Assembly: GCA_017475725.1 (NCBI GenBank)
Contig: JAFVFA010000082.1
Coordinates: forward strand, 1-5,327
Origin: Spirochaetales bacterium
Lineage (GTDB): Bacteria; Spirochaetota; Spirochaetia; Sphaerochaetales; Sphaerochaetaceae
Direction: 5' to 3'
Length of the DNA stretch: 5,327 nucleotides
Position numbers and translations under genes: made by a program. The notes beneath the pieces were generated by a model. The model had not been told where the DNA came from and ran no database searches. It worked only from the letters and a program-made list of their open reading frames with translations. Positions 4,945 through 5,327 of this stretch are shown one piece after another (the first letter of the stretch is position 1; the number at the start of each line of letters is the position of its first letter).

Positions 4945-5327
4945 ATGACAAAGAAGATCCTTGCCATAGCATTGGCTATTCTGGTCATATGCACCTCTGT
5001 GTTCGCACAGTCAATCACAGAGGTCAAGCACAACCCGACAGTCGGGATGACCATCAATGGATTCACTGTTGATGAAATCTCCGATTTTGACATGCTTGGG
5101 GCTACAGTCTATGAGTTCCAGCACAACAAGACCGGTGCCACAGTCCTCTATGTGGCGAACGAAGACACCAACAGGACATTTGACATCATATTCCGCACAC
5201 CGACCGAAACCGATACCGGAATTCCGCACGTCTTCGAGCATTCAACCCTCGACGGATCGGAGAAGTACCCCTCAAAGGCTCTCTGGTTCAACGTCAGCTA
5301 CCAGACATACAACACCTACATGAACGC
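4945..5327 (+). CDS. Secreted M16 (insulinase/PreP-like) zinc metallopeptidase, N-terminal part
   Basis: The first 128 residues of a gene that continues past the right edge. The ATG at 4945 has AGGAG at 4933-4937, 7 bases upstream. Residues 1-21 (MTKKILAIALAILVICTSVFA) form a signal peptide with likely cleavage after A21. C16 is preceded by V-I, which does not make a standard lipobox, though spirochaetal lipoboxes are looser. The mature start has the M16C pattern: a strand-rich region (GATVYEFQHNKTGATVLYV), then G-I-P-H95-V-F-E98-H99, the inverted zinc motif HXXEH, followed by STLDGSEKYPSKALWFN and TYNTYMNA. This matches the PreP/presequence-protease subgroup (PHxLEHxxLxGSxKYP...LNAxT). The third zinc ligand, a downstream Glu, lies outside the window. 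Family members degrade oligopeptides in a closed chamber. A signal peptide indicates action outside the cytoplasm, possibly for peptide scavenging. It is transcribed divergently from the redox operon and shares its regulatory region. Confidence 0.9.
   Translation, partial: MTKKILAIALAILVICTSVFAQSITEVKHNPTVGMTINGFTVDEISDFDMLGATVYEFQHNKTGATVLYVANEDTNRTFDIIFRTPTETDTGIPHVFEHSTLDGSEKYPSKALWFNVSYQTYNTYMN

Overview
The window comes from a moderate-GC bacterium that is probably anaerobic. Its dominant feature is a five-gene minus-strand redox operon rich in Fe-S and flavin proteins. Signal peptides ending in S-V-F-A, a PreP-like secreted M16 peptidase, strong AGGAG-type ribosome binding sites, and frequent AGG (Arg) and ATA (Ile) codons fit a gut-type spirochaete (Spirochaetota). 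A Firmicute-like lineage carrying the same TlpA / CXXC mini-protein / 4Fe-4S module cannot be excluded. The taxonomic call is an inference and is only moderately secure.

Layout. Positions 1-480 (+) hold the 3' end of an unrecognised gene (1-246) and, 6 bp later, a small Lar-like zinc-ribbon protein (253-480). Both look accessory or phage-like. A hairpin plus T-tract (472-503) ends this unit. It is built across the two convergent stop codons. Positions 4774 down to 486 (-) form the operon, in transcription order: a CrtI/phytoene-desaturase-like FAD oxidoreductase (4774-3233); an NAD(P)H-dependent FAD/2Fe-2S reductase (3236-2004, ATGA overlap); an exported TlpA-like thioredoxin (1979-1488); a 46-residue membrane CXXC mini-protein of the CD1871A type (1491-1351, GTGA overlap, start codon GTG); and a polytopic NapH-like 4Fe-4S membrane protein (1343-486). 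A 170-bp divergent regulatory region (4775-4944) follows. It contains a perfect 16-bp dyad with a third half-site, a pair of TTTTCCGGA direct repeats and candidate promoters in both directions. From 4945 (+), a secreted M16 (insulinase/PreP-like) metallopeptidase runs off the right edge.

Working model (inference). The first two genes encode cytoplasmic flavoenzymes that could pass electrons from NAD(P)H through FAD and 2Fe-2S, either to the CrtI-like protein's unknown substrate or to the membrane Fe-S protein. The last three genes look like a transmembrane electron or dithiol relay: the membrane 4Fe-4S protein, then the small CXXC protein with its CXXC outside the membrane, then the exported TlpA thioredoxin. 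Tight spacing, with two 4-bp overlaps and short gaps, supports one co-translated unit. The coupling of the cytoplasmic flavoenzyme pair with the extracytoplasmic thiol module is the most interesting biology here.
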